From NCBI GenBank assembly GCA_911728435.2, contig OU452201.1:2790001-2854000 (forward strand): a stretch of 64,000 nt of DNA, read 5' to 3'. The position numbers and the translations under genes were made by a program. Below, piece by piece: positions 11,201 to 23,200 of the stretch. A model generated the notes under the pieces. It was not told the origin of the DNA and searched no databases. It saw only the letters and a list, made by a program, of their open reading frames with translations. The stretch is from Apoderus coryli (taxonomy: Eukaryota; Arthropoda; Insecta; Coleoptera; Attelabidae). The first letter of the stretch is position 1. Every line of letters begins with the position of its first letter.

Positions 11201-14200
11201 CGTATTTCAGGAGAAGCGGCGATTAGAGAAACAATTGAATGATTTCAATTGTTTCTCTAATCGCCGCTTCTCCTGAAATACGCTTTTGTAATTTTGATTG
11301 CTAATTCTGGTGCGACGTTCTGTCACATCTTTTTCTAACGCTTTAACTTTGCCCTGAAGCTGTCTAAGATTTTTACTATCCAAAAGCTCGCGATATCCAA
11401 TGTCTCTACTTGCTAGATTTGTTTTATGAGTCGATATAGTTTCCGACAATTTCTTTCGAGTATCTTCCAGTTTACCAATCGCTGATTGTTGTAGCTTCAG
11501 TTCTTCCATAGCAGTTTCTTTCTTTTCCAGTCCGTTATTGTGTAAATACACTTGAATGTCGTTATGTAGCTTTTCAATATCTTTAACGAGTCTCCTATTC
11601 ATTTCTAACTCATTACGACGCTCTTCGATCTTTTGATATACAAAAGATCACGTTTAATGTCATCAAATTCTAATATAAATTGTTTCAACTCTCGTTCAAA
11701 TTCATCCACATTTTGATTCAAAGTTTCTTGTTCTTTTTTATATTCAGCAATTTTAATTCTATATTCGTCCGCTTGAATCTTTAATAGAGGTTTTTCTTGC
11801 GATGCTTTCTGCACTTCCAGTTTCTTCTGGATCTGATTATGTATGTTAGTTTGTAAGAATTGGATCGAACGCATATTCTTATCGAATATTTCTTTCTTAT
11901 CTTCTAATTCCTTACGCATTGTGGATAGATTTTCGCGTGTTGTATGCAACTTAAATTCCATTTCTTCCCGAGATAGGTCGGATTCGACGTTGAAAAGATC
12001 TTTTTCGTACTGTTTGACATTGTGTTGGGATCGAATAATCTCCTCAGAACATCGATCTAGATTATTTGCATCTGTAATTAATTTCCGACAGATTTCGAGT
12101 TCCGTTTGGGGATCTTGAAGTTCGGCTGCAAGTGAGACCAATTCGAACGATATATTTTCTAAAGATTCAGTTTTTTCAGCTAGTTCGAGTTCCAGTTTTG
12201 GGATTTTATCTTCTGAAACAATACAAAATGGAATCAGCAAAACTGAATAGTGTTACGTTCGTATTACTATTATTTATGTTAAGACAAGAAATCCCTTTGG
12301 GATTTCCCAGTCGTTTTGTGGTAGTCTTATCTATGATAAAAGTAATTGAGGGTTATAAAAAAAAATCTTAATTTTTTTTTAATTTTTTTGAATTTTTCTT
12401 TTCATTTTTTTTGTATTTTTTTTTTATTAATTTTTATTATTTTTTTATTTGTTTTTTTATTAATTTTTTTTAATTTTTGAATTTGAATTAAACCAATAAA
12501 AAAAAAAGTATTGCCACAGCTGGGATTCGAACCCCTAACCTTTCCAATGCGAAGCGAACGCCCTACCAATGACGCCACAGAATAATAATAATATAGGTTC
12601 TAACTACCTAACTGATGAAATTTTAAATGGGAACAGTACACATACACCCTGTATAAAAATGTTATGATCCCATTCTAACTGAAAATACTGTGAAACTTAA
12701 AAAAATATATAAAGATCTTCAAACTAAAATTTTTTTGAAACATTTTTGAGCCACCCTTTGCAATAATTTCATAAACCATTCTAAAAACCTAAACAAAACA
12801 TTTTTAAGTTACCCGTAGATAACCTTTAGAAGCTTATAGTTTCACTTTGGAATTGAAATCTAAAAAAACCAAAACATTACTCAAAATATTATTTTTTTGT
12901 CCTTAAAAAAATAAACAAATACATTTTTGACTCACTCCGTATTTAAATTTAAAGTGTATGATAAAAATTTCTAAAGATTTAAAAGTTTTTCAATTGCAAT
13001 CTGAAAAAAAAGTTAAATGTGCACAATCAATAATACATTCAAAAATGAACTGGGATCACTTTGTGTATAACTACACCACCTAAAAAAACACCCCTGTATA
13101 TACTGAAACTCATCAAAAAAATCAAATTTTTTACTTTAGACAAAATTAAAGGGCATCTGTCTTATTCCATAGAAGAAGTTATGCAACCGTAAATACCATA
13201 ATGATGTGTTTGAGGTTGCGTAAGTATAACATATTAAAACTAATCAGTTAAAGGTCATTGATTGGTTGTAATTATTATATATATATTATTACAGTGCCTG
13301 GTGTAAAGATACCAAACAGGATACGCTCCGGAATCTCGAGGTCGAACGAACAACAAAACCCAGGCTACGCATGGCACCAGCAGTAATTTGTTGAATGTGA
13401 CGGTTGAAGGATAAATCACTATCAATCCAAACACCCAGATCCCGCAGACTCTCTCATTAAGAAATCATTTCCTAATGCACCGTAAACATTTATTTGCAAA
13501 AAAGATCAACTTTACAGTCTAGGAATATTAAAAAAATTCTCCCATCATACGTGAACAATTTTGCAGAGCACTTCCTAAACTAACGAGCCGCCTGCACCTA
13601 TCCTATCACCGATATACAGAAAAATGAAATAAACGAACGTGTACGAATTAAATTTAAATCCCACTTGTGTTTCGGAATTTTTTTAAATCGTACCTACATG
13701 TTATTTTATTTCATTTCACTGTATATATAGGTATACTTATATAAATATGTTAAAACTATTTAATATTATATTTTATCGTGTATGTAAAGGCTGCACTTTG
13801 AATAGCCTTCCCTTTTCATGATTTCGTGTTAATTGCTGTGGAAATATTTGCAGTATTTTGGCATAAATACAATATTATGTATCTACAGTGGTAAATAAGA
13901 TACACGAGACACATTTGCCTAAGTGCCCTTAAGTAGTGTATATAAAATACAAATAATACAAACAAAACATATTTGCCCAGATTTGAATCTATTAAATAAT
14001 GTACAGGTAGGTAGGTAGGTATATACGTAATATTTCCGTAAGTGCTTGTATAATAATAAGTTATAAACCTCCAAGTACAGGGTTCGCTTTGTTATTAAAA
14101 GAACATTTTGTGAGGGGTTTTGAAAAACTTCAACTCTGCTCTCTCAATCGCAAGGAATGAATTGTTGATTGGATTTCCTCAACTAAATAGTATATGATTA

Positions 14201-17200
14201 ATGAGAAAGTTGAAACTTTGTGAAGAGAAAAAGAAACTAGGATTTCAAAATATCAATTCACAATTTTTTTTAGATCCAAATCAGAACAAACGATCATTTG
14301 ATAAACAATTTACAAATACACAGTGTGGTCCGATGAAAAAGGAAATAGAGGCCTCTTCGAGTATGTAATGTTGGGAAAACTCTTGGATATGCCGAGTTTA
14401 ATCCAAAAATAGATCATGACATCCTGATTACTTCTTTCCAGTCATCATTTCTGATACAGGTACACAACCACAGATCTAGAAAAGGGGGAGATAAAACGAT
14501 CAAAGATCATTATTTGCAGATATCGATAATGCCAAACTTCCGCTGTGATTCCCGCATTGTTTTAAAATACACTATTTTGATACGGCATTTTTTTACCGTT
14601 TTAAAGCAAAATATAACTTAGGTGATGGTACTAATTTTTGTGTATAATAAAACGATATACCCAAGATATTTTTTAGTTACTTTTTTATTATTAATTTTAA
14701 CAAATTCAAGACATATTTCGCCAAATCATAATTTATTTATGAAGTACACGTGGCAACTCTGTAAAGCAGAGCAACTGAATAGTACGCGAAGAATTTACGA
14801 TTTCATTCATTCTTCTAATCAGTTTGAGCTCTGTTGCCAAATATTGTTTGTGTTCGTGTTTATTTGCTTTTGGTTGGTGATTTTGAGGAATTTTGAGTGT
14901 TTTTTGTGCGAAAACTATAAAAAACAATTAACAAAGGTGCGTCAGTGTATTAGGGATGTTGATATCAATATTTTAAAAATATATTGTATCGGTTATTCGC
15001 ACTGATCTAGCAAGGGGGGAAGAGGGGAGTTTCTAGATCTGTGGTTATTCGATATTGTGTCACTAAATATCGATATAACGATATATCGGTATATCCGAAA
15101 TAAAACAAAAAAACAAACATTTGATTTCGAAAATTTTATTAAATATATTTCAAATAACTAATACTAGCATTATCTTTAGACAATGATACTAGACACCACA
15201 TAAATGAAAATATGGTCTGTAGAGGTTAAGAAAAGTTTAAAAGATAGCTGGGAATACCCTATTTGTGGTAGTTGACAAATGTCAACCGCTACATATTAAT
15301 CTTCGAGATGCTTACTATAGGCGCCGCTATGTGTTGAGTAAACATCAAAAAGCAAAGTATGAAGAAGAAAAGATGGTTACTAGGCTAGTTATGGGGGTTA
15401 TGTCGATTTTTTGTTTATCGACTATTAGTAAAAAAGCGATAAAAGAACCTTTCATTGTTTTGGGGCAGAGCAGAAATGAAATATAGGTAATTATGTATAT
15501 GAGTAATTTTAAAAAAATATCGCAATCGATAGCTGTAATTTAATATCGTTATTTCGATATATCGTTAAAGAAAATATCGACGATATATATCGATATTTTG
15601 GAGGGAAAATATCATCCATTCGATATATCGATATTTTTCCAACATCCCTACAGTGTATAGTTTGTAAAAATAATGAAAATTCCAACCCAAATTTGATATT
15701 TCGAAGGTAAGTAAGGTTACGACTTGTTATTGTTTATCAGTGGTGTAATTTGCTTGCTCTACAAATTAAAAATAAATTGCTGTAAATAAATACCTAATGT
15801 AATTGTTGATTTTTATGATGTTATTGAGATGTTAGGTTCATCTTACAGTATTTAAATCAAGGTTTAATTATAAACTAAGATTGCACTTCGTTAGATAACG
15901 AAATATAGTACTTAATACTGAATAGGTAGGTTCCAAAATAATTAAATAATTTCATATTGTAGGTTTCCAGTAAATTCGGAAAGACGCTAAAGGTGGGTCT
16001 GGAAAATCGAGTTTCTAGATCTGTGTACACAACGAACCCCGTATCATGTGATATTTTACTTGGGACTCCCTGGATCTTGAATCCTAATGCGACAAAACGT
16101 CTACATTATTGTAGTTTATGGTACAGTAAAAAATAGATATACCTAAACGAAAAAATAAAATAAAATTGAAGAGCACTTACCTTAAATGCGCTCCGATACT
16201 TGTTGGACATGATGTGGTATAAAAGCGGATTTATACATGTCGATATAAAGTACAGTACCCCTGAGATGTACATCAGATACAAGTATATCTTCAAGTGTGT
16301 ATTTTGCGCCTCCGGTGTAGCATTTGAAAGGTACACAGCTAAAAGTCTTTGAGCGTGGAACGGTGCCCAACATATGAAAAATGCCGCCACAACAGCAACT
16401 GAAATGGAACACTTTCAAAATTGTATTTTTCATTGGAAAAATAAAGAAATCAGTACTTATTATACTAGCGTATAATATACCGTTGCATTTGACATGTTTG
16501 TTATTTGAATACGACACGCGAAAAACAATATCCAACTATTTAAACTCTGCAAACTCGCCATATACTTGTAGGTGGGTAGGTATTATTGTTGCCAAACAAT
16601 AGCATTAATAATGTACATTTTGCAAACTAATATTTCTCTGTTATGCTGTGGATACGATTTTATACATTCTAGGGCCACTTGGAAACTTTTGCAAAATGAG
16701 ACGCATAATTTTGAATTGACGGACGGGCTACAAATATTAGACAGTGTTCTGTAGTCAGGAAGTATTGCAAATACAGTTTTACCCGTATTCATTTTCAATG
16801 GTTGAACACTTAAAACCCATCGACTTTGGTAAGCAAGTGACTTTTGGAGAATGTATTCTAGGGCAGTTTCAAAATTTACTAAAATGTATTATTAAACCGC
16901 CGCTTTGCGTCAGAATGTTACAAACAATTAAAACAATATATTTAGACATTCCTAAGTATGTAATTATTTTGAAATTGTACGGAAACAAAATATCATCAAG
17001 TGATAATCGAAATAAGGAGCAGTAATAACGTATTTTTCCCGTTTTTCTCATTTTCAGTGTGAACAAATCGAAATGACAGCTCCATCATGTGTAAATGTAT
17101 GTAGTTGCAGATAAGAAAACACATCGTATAACCTTCGACTTTGCTATCCAAGTAGTAATAACAATAATTGAAGATGTCAGCGGCGCGGCAGCGGATAGAT

Positions 17201-20200
17201 TGTAAACACGAATTACAAAAAGGAAAAACGTACACATTCGATTAGGCAATGCCTGTGGCTGATCTATTGATTTTATTAATATTAATGAAATTTCTTTAGT
17301 CTGTGGCATATTGGGCCTTGGTCAAGCTGCACATGGTGAAGTAGTTGCAAAGAGACAGCACCGAAAGGAAATCGAACACCTACAACAGCCGGTAAATGGT
17401 GGTGATTGGGTGTGTCAATTTCAAGTTCACAACAGAAATCTCTGAGTTGGAATAATTCCTACTCATTAGCGAGTGAATGGTGATGACGATGATGATGGGT
17501 TGCTGAAGAGCATAAATATGCAACATTTGGAAACATTAGTCAACACTTAACAAGGTACAGTTTTGCTATTAATCAATCTAAATGTATTTTTGGCTTCTTT
17601 TAAGTACAATGCCAATCAGAAGAGCAGCATTTCATAATAAGGGTTTGTTCAATGTGACTAATCAAATTTCATGGGCTAGAGACATTCACCGGTTATCGAG
17701 ATACCACTCTACTCTACTTGATTCTATATTTTCGCTATCATTTGTGCCTCATGTGGCTGCTAGGACTGGTGAAGCTGTGAGATCCTACGGTTTTATCGTG
17801 AGAAGCTGTAGGAGTTTTCATAGCATTGATGCGTTGAAAGTTTTGTATAACTCTTTTGTGCGTTCGAAGCTCGAATATTGCTCCTTGATTTGGTACCCGA
17901 TCTATTAGATTCATGTGCGGAATGTTGAGAGTGTCCAAAGAAAGTTTTTGAAATACCTTTCATTTAAGGCAGACGGTATTTATCCTGACAGAGGGACTGA
18001 ATATACATTGTTGCTGAACAAGTTCAATTTCAAGAGTTTGGAGTTTAGAAGAATGTTTTTTTCTCTAAAATTTTTGTATGATCTTTTACATAATACAATC
18101 GACTGTTCTGAACTCCTGGCTCAAATAAATTTTAACGTGCCCAGACTTGGCGCCCGCAATCCTTTAACTTTCTACTCTCAGCGCCCTTGCACTAACCTCT
18201 ATACAAAATCGCCCGTATATGTCATGTGTAATAATTTTAATTTGATTTGCGCTGACTGTGACATTTTTAATTGTTCAAGGGAAGCACTTAGGAGGGCTGC
18301 TCTGACTGTTTGTGCGTCGTAGTTTCTCTTTTTGTTCTTGTTAATTGTTTAATTAGTGTAGATCAATCATGTTTTACTTTTAATGGATTGCTTATTGTGT
18401 TATGTATAATATTTTGTTTTTTTTTTTGTGGAATTACCTATTGTATTATAATTTTGCTCTGTTAAGGGAGAAATCTGTTGAGCAATAAAGGCTATTATTA
18501 TTATTATATTTTAAATTTTCAATAGTGTTTGGCTTATTACATACACATACACTCTGTGTGTTTTAGATAACCCCAAACAAAAAAGTCCTAGCAAGCCTCT
18601 CGATTTCACCCCGTCGTCCAATCCATGGACGCGGAATACTTCGTTTAAATATTGACGCACTTTTATACTAACGTGTGGAGGCGCACCGCATCTTGGTGAA
18701 ACCAAATTGAATCGAATGGAAAGTTGGTGTTATGTGCATTTGGAAATATACGACATAAATCGGTAAGCAATTAATTTTCCTGTTTTCTTTAAATTACGGA
18801 GATTGTTTAAGAAATTATTTGTTGACTCTAACTCAAAAACTTTTAATTAATCCCCTCTCCTAGCAAGGCACGCTTACACGTGAGAGTGCTTGAATTCTAA
18901 TACGGGTCACTTCGGTTCGGAGCTTTTTTCCAGCATCGGATAACGCACCCTCTAAGGATCAATTATTTGATTTTCTGGGAATATTTCCTACAACCCTCGT
19001 ATTATTCCCTGTACGATAAACTACTTGAACCTTTTTCTACGACCATGTGTTGTATTTGCATTAAATGACACGTAGCCGAATGGAATTTGTTATTTTTTCT
19101 TGACTTGTCGTTCGTTACGCCAATATTGATATAACGAATTTCATCAGAAACTCATTATCAGCAAATATATTGATGTTTTTCCGGCTGCCAGATTTGGAAA
19201 ACTCGAAGAGGAAAAAAAATAAACAACAACGTGCCTGAAAATAGCCTAATATAGAAGAAGTTGATAAATATTAAAGTAGGTGACCTATGAGTTGTGTGTA
19301 TTCTGATAAAAGACAATCAAATAAATACACAACAAATCTATTCGGACCATAGCTGTGTCGCATTGCAACTGGAACTAAATTCTTTTAGTTTGTTTCTTTA
19401 ATGTATGTGTTGTTTTTAGCTGATTTTATTTAAGGGTATATATGCTTTCCTTATTTAGTTTTCCCCACTTTTTTGTGACTTTAATAAATGAAAAAAGCTA
19501 AAAATACCGATTTCGTCAAAGTAAATAAAGACACCAAACCCTACAACGTAGGTACTTTGAGACTCGAAGGTGTGTTTTGCACTCCTGGATTTAGTAGGTA
19601 CCAAGGTATCTAAGTTTTCGAACAAAAACCAGAAACTTTCCTCGATATTTTACATACAGAGTGTCCCATCAGTCGTATAATCAGCCATGGCCACCTAGAT
19701 TTATCAAAATTAAAAACGCCCACTACTCTACTACTCTACTACTACTAAGTAAATCGAAAACCATAATATTTAGCTATAGGGAACCAAACACAAATTTTAT
19801 GTACCTACACTGAACACTGCTACTACATAAAGAGAAAAATTGAGGCTTTCATTTGAAAATTTTGAGTTTTTTGCATTTTTTAAAATTATTTTAATAATTT
19901 TTATAAGTTCCCTGTGAACTTTCCTTTTGGTACCTATTTCTCTGAGCTAAGTGCTTGACTATAAAATGCCAAAAGCGAGTTACGAAAAATTTAGCCATTA
20001 TGAAGGACACTATCAATTATGTACGGCACTGCATCACACATATTTTCTTTAAAATACAGTACTATCATTCATCAGCAGTACGGATTTTTGCCATGAAAGT
20101 CAGCTGAGATAAATCGGTTAAGATACACCAACTTTATTATTGATGCTCTAGAGAGTGGATCGGAGGTACATTCAGTGTATACCGATTTCTCCAAAGCCTT

Positions 20201-23200
20201 CGATCGTGTAAATCATAAAATCTTATTGATAAAGTTGGCTGAGGTTGGCATCGGCGGACGCATGCTCGAATGGATGAGTAGCTACCTTGATAAGAGAATT
20301 CAATACGTTAAGGTCAAGGGCTTTGTTTCTACTGAGATAAAAGTATCATCTGGCGTCCTCCAGGGATCACACTTGGGACCACTGTTTTTTAATATTTTCG
20401 TTAATGACATCGCCAGATGAGCGATTTTCTCTTGTTCGCTGATGATCTCAAACTATTTACGATAGTCAACAAAACTGAAGATTGCGAGAGATTGCAGTCT
20501 GACCTCGGGGCTCTTCACGAGTGGTGTGTTGGGAATGATATGCATCTGAATGTTGATAAGTGTTGTTTTATGTCTTTTTCGAGATCAAGACGGACCACTC
20601 TTTTCGATTACTCACTGAACCAGACTTCCCTTAAATTGGTTACTACAGTTAAGTATCTTGGAGTCATGCTGAATAGTGGTTTGACCTTTATTCCACATAT
20701 AAGTTCAATGGTCTCAAGGTCGCTGAAGGTTCTTGGCTTCATTAAGCGTTGCTCACGGGAGTTCACACATGTCGATTCTCTGAGGCTTCTTTACACAAGT
20801 TTGGTCAGACCGTGCTTTTAGTATGCGTCGGCTGTCTGGTCTCCACATTATACTGTGCATCTAGTAAAAATTGAGCAGGTACATCACAAATTTCTTAGAT
20901 ACCTAGCCTACAAACTCCATATAGACTTTATTTTTGGGAATCGTTTTGAATGTTATGACGACTTAGAGTCCTACCTTGGCATTGACACGCTGGGTGATCG
21001 ACGACAGAGACATGATTTGATTTTATTGTATGACCTTATAAATGGAAGGTTGAATTGTCCTGATCTTTTGGCCAAGACACATTCCAGAACAAATTATGGT
21101 TGCAATTAATTTTTGGCGCGCTCAATGCGTCTCGCCAATGACAGTGAAGAGACACTGGATTTTTTTGTCCCGAGGAATACCTTTTTGGGTTCAGTAGGGC
21201 ACCTCTTTGATTGTTGTGTTGTACCATATTGCTTTATAATAGTGAAGTATTGATCGTGTAGATTATTATTATCCATTTTATTTGACATTTTTCGATTGTC
21301 TAATTCTTTTGAAGTGTTTTATTGTAGAACTATTTATATTGATTGTAATTTTGTATAAAATGGGCGTTTGCCCGTAAATAAATAAATAAAATAATAAATA
21401 AATAAATAAAATTGCAAATATTTCCAAAATGTTGTTGAAATTAGGTGCAAATCATGATACATGAAATTTGCCTAAAATTTTGTTTCGAATCCAAAAATAT
21501 TATAAGACAAATTTTCTATAAAATTGTATATTTGCTTTTTGAGATATGGATCAATGCAATTCGTGGTGAGACCACCCTGTACCAAAACAATTATTATAAC
21601 TTACTCAACATTTTGACAACTCTATTCTGTGCCATTGTGCTCCGCACCCGTTTTCTGTTTGCATCGCTTTGAACAGTGCTTAATTTTTTCCGTGTAAATT
21701 CATTTTGTGAGAATTGATGGGAACTGCTCGTCAATGATGGTCTTTTTGCCGTTGAGCGCTTCAATTGCCTACCGATGAGAATGTACAGGACCGTAATCAG
21801 GGTCATTGGAGTCACGAAAAATACGATTGTCGATATTTCAAAGGCGTGATCAAATATCTTTGTGACTACCTGCAAATAAGATGATGAGGTTTTTTAGTTT
21901 ACCGTCAAGAAACTAATAAAAGAAAATAAGGTAAATTTGTTTTATCTAAAATACAAACAAGCACCAAATGGTACTTCTGACATGTGTCATCATCACTGTT
22001 CCTGTGAAATGCGCGATCGATTCAGTACTTTCTTGACAGTGAACGTTTTAAGACAGTAAGTTTGTGAAAATGTATATACGAGTCTCAAACAACTTACCGT
22101 GCAGTGACTGTTGACTTCGTTGTCCTTCACTTCATATTGTATGCCGAACTGTATGGCTTGGGGCACAGCTAGACACATAGCAATTACCCAAATAGCTATA
22201 ATTATCCTTATAGCTCGTGACAGCTTTGACATGGTGTGTGAAAGGAATGGATGACAGATGGCCAAGTATCGTTCAACTGTGAATGCCGTAATTGTCAGTA
22301 CCTGAAAAATAGATATGCGTTATTAGGATCTGCATTATCGACAGTTTCATTGATCGTAAGGTTTGCGTTTTCAAGCCAATAGGCAGTGGAAAATGTTCAT
22401 GAGGCAAGTGTCTACAATTCTGAGATTTATTTTTATTATATTCAAAAATTAAAATTTATTTCGTGGAGGTTGACTTTCATTCCTGAACATAATAATCCAC
22501 TCCACTTCAATATGGACGACTTCTTTAAAATATCTTTTTATTTAAAGTATACAAGGTCTCTGTGTAATATTTAAATACGGAAGTTGTATACTACTATACT
22601 AATAAGAAAATGTTTTTCGATATCTGCCAAGATGACACAATGTTGGTTTTTATTATTATTATTAGTTCAGACAGTAAGCGGTGAAACCGATGAGACTGTC
22701 GCCCGATTTGTAAAAGATAAAACTCGGCTCAGTGCATAAAAACACGACGATTTACTATAACGAGTAGTGGACCATGCAGCTGCCCCGTAAGCGTAATGTC
22801 CAGTCTGTTCTTGAAACTATTCACTGTTGGCGCTGACACAACCTCCTCCGACATATCATTCCACGCATACACCACTCTATTTGACAGAAAGTTTCTTCGA
22901 GCGAGCTTGGCGCATCTTTCTTTGCACAATTTCTTGCTGTTACCACGTAGGCTCGGATTTCTATTAAGATGAAAGAGATCCAAGTTTATTGTGTAATGTC
23001 CGCTAAGAACCTTATACGTCTGTATCAAGTCGCCACGACGACGCCTTTGAAGCGTTGTTAAGTTCAAAGCTCTTAGCCGATCCTCATATGGCAGGTGGCA
23101 CAGCGCTTGTGGAAGCTTGGTAAATCTTCTCTGAACTCTCTCCAAAGCGTCAATATCCTTAACAAAATAAGGAGACCATACACTATTGGCATATTCCAGG

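Larger units (their letters stand above)
9806..12212 (-). pseudogene. rad50: Rad50 C-terminal half, broken
   Basis: It begins at a splice acceptor (TTGTTTCAG, exon from 12212) and covers the coiled coil after the zinc hook (EDKIPKLELELAEKTE..), then FHKERMVQIN, GYIEIKTDD, and the C-terminal ATPase lobe: RGRCSAGQRVLASLVIRMAL (ABC signature), ILALDEPTTNLDREN (Walker B/D-loop) and LLVITHDEEF (switch His). It ends at a stop at 9806. Breaks: frameshifts near 11630 and near 10900, a 99-bp inverted duplication (11141-11239), and a 607-bp transposon at 10212-10818. The N-terminal Walker A half is absent. Rad50 acts with Mre11 in double-strand break repair; this copy cannot. The residual exon acceptor argues against an mRNA-derived retrocopy. 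Confidence 0.88.
7954..14190. mobile_element. 6.2-kb inverted-repeat-bounded unit carrying a Rad50 fragment
   Basis: Left arm 7954-8065 plus 8338-8640 matches the reverse complement of right arm 13795-14190 with few differences. The left arm has a 272-bp insertion (8066-8337). Outer ends read TA|CTATTTAGTTGAGGA and its complement |TA, suggesting a TA duplication. Between the arms are AT-rich DNA, a broken Rad50 C-terminal gene, a tRNA-like sequence and a LINE fragment. It may be one large transposon with captured DNA, or two inverted copies of one repeat; the sequence alone does not decide. Confidence 0.6.
14469..16025 (+). mobile_element. P-superfamily-like element with THAP remnant and nested insertions
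   Basis: CACAGATCTAGAAA at 14469 and TTTCTAGATCTGTG ending at 16025 are perfect inverted ends, flanked by the exact 8-bp duplication TACACAAC (14461-14468, 16026-16033). On the plus strand, VRQCIVCKNNENSNPNLIFRR reads across to a GTAAGT donor (15707). After an acceptor ending at 15962 it continues FPVNSERR then stop: the start of a THAP zinc finger. The THAP reading is split by the MITE at 14951-15650. No catalytic domain is left. Confidence 0.82.

Noticed and set aside
9806..12212. Functional rad50 gene
   Set aside because: Two frameshifts, a transposon in a conserved block, an inverted duplication and no N-terminal half.
12600..12650. CTGATGA at 12615 and 41560 as hammerhead cores
   Set aside because: No GAAA with a pairable stem II within range.
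14622..15005. 127-codon open frame read as a membrane protein
   Set aside because: It crosses the end of the P-like element, the MITE boundary and the micro-element; hydrophobicity comes from T-rich DNA. The THAP frame explains this DNA better.
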